From positions 1 through 6,714 of the forward strand of contig JAUVQZ010000157.1 of NCBI GenBank assembly GCA_030597865.1: a stretch of DNA of 6,714 nt, given 5' to 3'. The notes beneath the pieces are model-generated. The model saw only the letters and a program-made list of their open reading frames with translations, did not search any database and had not been told where the DNA came from. The DNA is from Pseudomonadota bacterium (GTDB lineage: Bacteria; Desulfobacterota; Desulfobulbia; Desulfobulbales; SURF-16). The position numbers were made by a program, and so were the translations under genes. Below, piece by piece: positions 5,757 to 6,714 of the stretch; positions within the stretch are counted from its first letter, which is position 1; each line of letters starts with the position of its first letter.

Positions 5757-5783
5757 TTCTCAAATTCTTATTTCTCAACTTCT
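5757..5783 (-). repeat. Right copy of the 27-bp perfect inverted repeat, overlapping the fliH stop
   Basis: Read on the minus strand, it is identical to the left copy at 5311-5337. It encodes the last four FliH residues (EVEK) and the TAA stop at 5770-5768, then continues 11 nt into the gap. Just outside it, the fliH sequence TTTGAGGAA resembles the TTTGAGGAG found at the end of fliI. Confidence 0.9.
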
Positions 5784-6520
5784 TCCTCAAATGATTCCTC
5801 ATCGGTCTCAGCAAGGGCGATCAAAAAAGATTGTTCCACGGCCTTAAAGAGCTTTTCCTTGCAATTTTCCAGGGTGGCGTCAACCTCGCCAAAGGTGGTT
5901 TCAAGCAGGCAGCCCCCCTGGCTGATGGCCGGATCTTCCATGAGTTCCACCCGTTCGGCATTATCAAGGAAGAGAGGATCCTCCACCACCTCATCCTTGA
6001 TGCGTAAAAAATCCTCGGGATGAAGATGGACCACCACCTGGGAGTTATCCACCACAAACCCCAGGGCCCTGTGCAGGCATTTTGCAATGACCCGGTGATT
6101 AACGGAGACCTCATGGTTGACCAGTTGCTCCACCATGGCCATAACAAGGGCCAGAATATCCTTTTCATAGAGAGAACAGATCCTCTGCCGCTCCCCCTTA
6201 GCAGCCACAATCACCTGGGAGGTCTGGCTGATTTTCTCGGCCAGGGCCACTTCACCAGCCTTGCGCCCTTCAGCCTCCCCCTTCTGGAAGCCCCTGTCAT
6301 AGGCCTCCTTTTCCAGCTGCACAACCCGCTGTTGAGCCTCCTGGACAAGGCGCTGGGCCTCGGCCTTGGACTGGGCAAGCTCCTGACGGGCGATCTCAAG
6401 CAGATCCGGCCCCTGGTCCACCTCCTCATCATCCTCCTCCCCCATGAGAGACTCATAGGAGACGAAGTTCTCCTCGTCATCAACCACCTGCAGGTCTTTG
6501 AACTCGATGATACTAGACAA
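5768..6520 (-). CDS. fliH: Flagellar assembly protein FliH (export ATPase regulator)
   Basis: FliH is the peripheral stator-like partner of the export ATPase. It dimerises, binds the FliI N-terminus, restrains its ATPase activity and tethers it to the C-ring. The TTG start at 6520 gives 250 aa, close to the usual 220-250. Residues 20-40 are very acidic. A Gln/Glu-rich coiled coil spans about 42-75, followed by the typical glycine-spaced segment AYDRGFQKGEAEGRKAG at 73-89. The C-terminal FliI-binding domain includes the conserved AISQGGCLLET at 198-208 and a downstream GEVDATLE, matching the family pattern GGCxLETxxGxIDA. The start codon overlaps the fliG stop by 8 nt, implying translational coupling. 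The last codons and the stop lie within the 27-bp repeat, so the native C-terminus may have been altered slightly. Confidence 0.95.
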   Translation of the reverse strand: MSSIIEFKDLQVVDDEENFVSYESLMGEEDDEEVDQGPDLLEIARQELAQSKAEAQRLVQEAQQRVVQLEKEAYDRGFQKGEAEGRKAGEVALAEKISQTSQVIVAAKGERQRICSLYEKDILALVMAMVEQLVNHEVSVNHRVIAKCLHRALGFVVDNSQVVVHLHPEDFLRIKDEVVEDPLFLDNAERVELMEDPAISQGGCLLETTFGEVDATLENCKEKLFKAVEQSFLIALAETDEESFEEEVEK

Positions 6521-6714
6521 ACTCGTCCTCCCCTCCGCCACCGGCAGCGAGCTGGACCTTGCCCTCCTGCTCCAGGCGCTTGGCAATCTTGATTATGGCC
6601 TGCTGGGCTGCCTCCACATCCTTGATACGGGTGGGGCCCATAATTTCCATGTCTTCCTTGAGCATTTCCACGGCGCGCTGGGACATATTACCGAAAATCT
6701 TATCCTTGAGCTCA
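6513..6714 (-). CDS. fliG: Flagellar motor switch protein FliG, C-terminal fragment (5' end beyond window)
   Basis: FliG is the C-ring rotor protein whose C-terminal domain interacts with the MotA stator to generate torque. Only the last 66 codons are present (first full codon at 6713-6711, stop TAG at 6515-6513). KIFGNMSQRAVEMLKEDM is the highly conserved helix of the FliG C-terminal domain (compare NMSQRAADIL in Escherichia coli). It is followed by MGPTRIKDVEAAQQ, a helix with KRLEQEGKVQL, and a glycine-rich acidic tail (GGGGEDEFV) typical of the family. The torque-helix charged residues lie upstream, outside the window. The end of the gene doubles as the ribosome binding site and start region of fliH. 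Confidence 0.95.
   Translation of the reverse strand, partial: ELKDKIFGNMSQRAVEMLKEDMEIMGPTRIKDVEAAQQAIIKIAKRLEQEGKVQLAAGGGGEDEFV
6527..6536 (-). promoter_or_regulatory. Ribosome binding site within fliG that sets the TTG start of fliH
   Basis: The minus strand reads GGAGGGGAGG, six bases (ACGAGT), then TTG at 6520-6518. The same bases encode the GGGGED tail of FliG. No ATG or GTG lies at suitable spacing in the fliH frame, so TTG is the best choice. Confidence 0.75.

Larger units (their letters stand above)
5311..5783. mobile_element. 473-bp MITE-like non-coding segment between fliH and fliI
   Basis: The whole fliH-fliI gap (5297-5767) lacks a credible gene and is bracketed by perfect 27-bp inverted repeats. 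Inside are two further inverted structures: a 15-base imperfect pair (5378-5392 and 5545-5559) and a 131-bp palindrome (5601-5731). A G-rich stretch with CCCCA and TGGGG words lies at about 5391-5445. The interior is AT-richer than the flanking genes. Terminal inverted repeats, small size and no transposase suggest a MITE-like or other non-autonomous element, or layered insertions of dispersed repeats. I found no clear target-site duplication outside the repeats, which weakens a simple transposition model. A 61-aa frame on the minus strand (5474-5659) is almost certainly spurious. Confidence 0.5.

Overview
The window is an ordered block of flagellar genes. All of them lie on the minus strand, so transcription runs from high to low coordinates: fliG (only the last 66 codons), fliH, fliI, fliJ, a motE/ylxF/flbB-type gene, fliK and flgD (runs off the window). 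This order matches the fliG-fliH-fliI-fliJ-ylxF-fliK-flgD run of the Bacillus fla/che operon and is also found in spirochaetes and Desulfobacterota. Roughly balanced base composition, a textbook sigma-54 promoter before fliK, and the style of the proteins and intergenic repeats point to a motile Gram-negative bacterium. My best guess is Desulfobacterota (Desulfobulbales-like), but this is an inference.

Layout from upstream to downstream: 6714-6513 is the FliG C-terminus (rotor switch). 6520-5768 is fliH, with a TTG start that overlaps the fliG stop and a good ribosome binding site. 5767-5297 is a 471-bp gap with no credible gene, built from nested inverted repeats and bounded by perfect 27-bp inverted repeats. 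5296-3989 is fliI (export ATPase). 3988-3848 is a second repeat-filled gap using the same GA-rich modules. 3847-3407 is fliJ and 3367-2873 the motE-like gene. 2872-2438 is a leader region with a possible terminator, a near-perfect sigma-54 promoter and a 5'-UTR hairpin. 2437-677 is fliK and 624-1 is flgD.

Together, FliH, FliI and FliJ form the cytoplasmic ATPase complex of the flagellar export apparatus. The MotE-like protein is predicted to be exported and to act at the motor periphery. FliK measures hook length and switches export specificity, and FlgD caps the growing hook. The sigma-54 promoter splits the cluster into an upstream unit (basal body and export) and a downstream hook unit (fliK, flgD and presumably flgE beyond the window).

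I see no novel defence or metabolic system. The unusual content lies in the two repeat-filled gaps. They interrupt an operon that is normally tight, supply the fliH stop codon, and appear to have separated fliI and fliJ from their Shine-Dalgarno sequences. Smaller points of interest are an internal repeat in FliK and the fliK leader hairpin.
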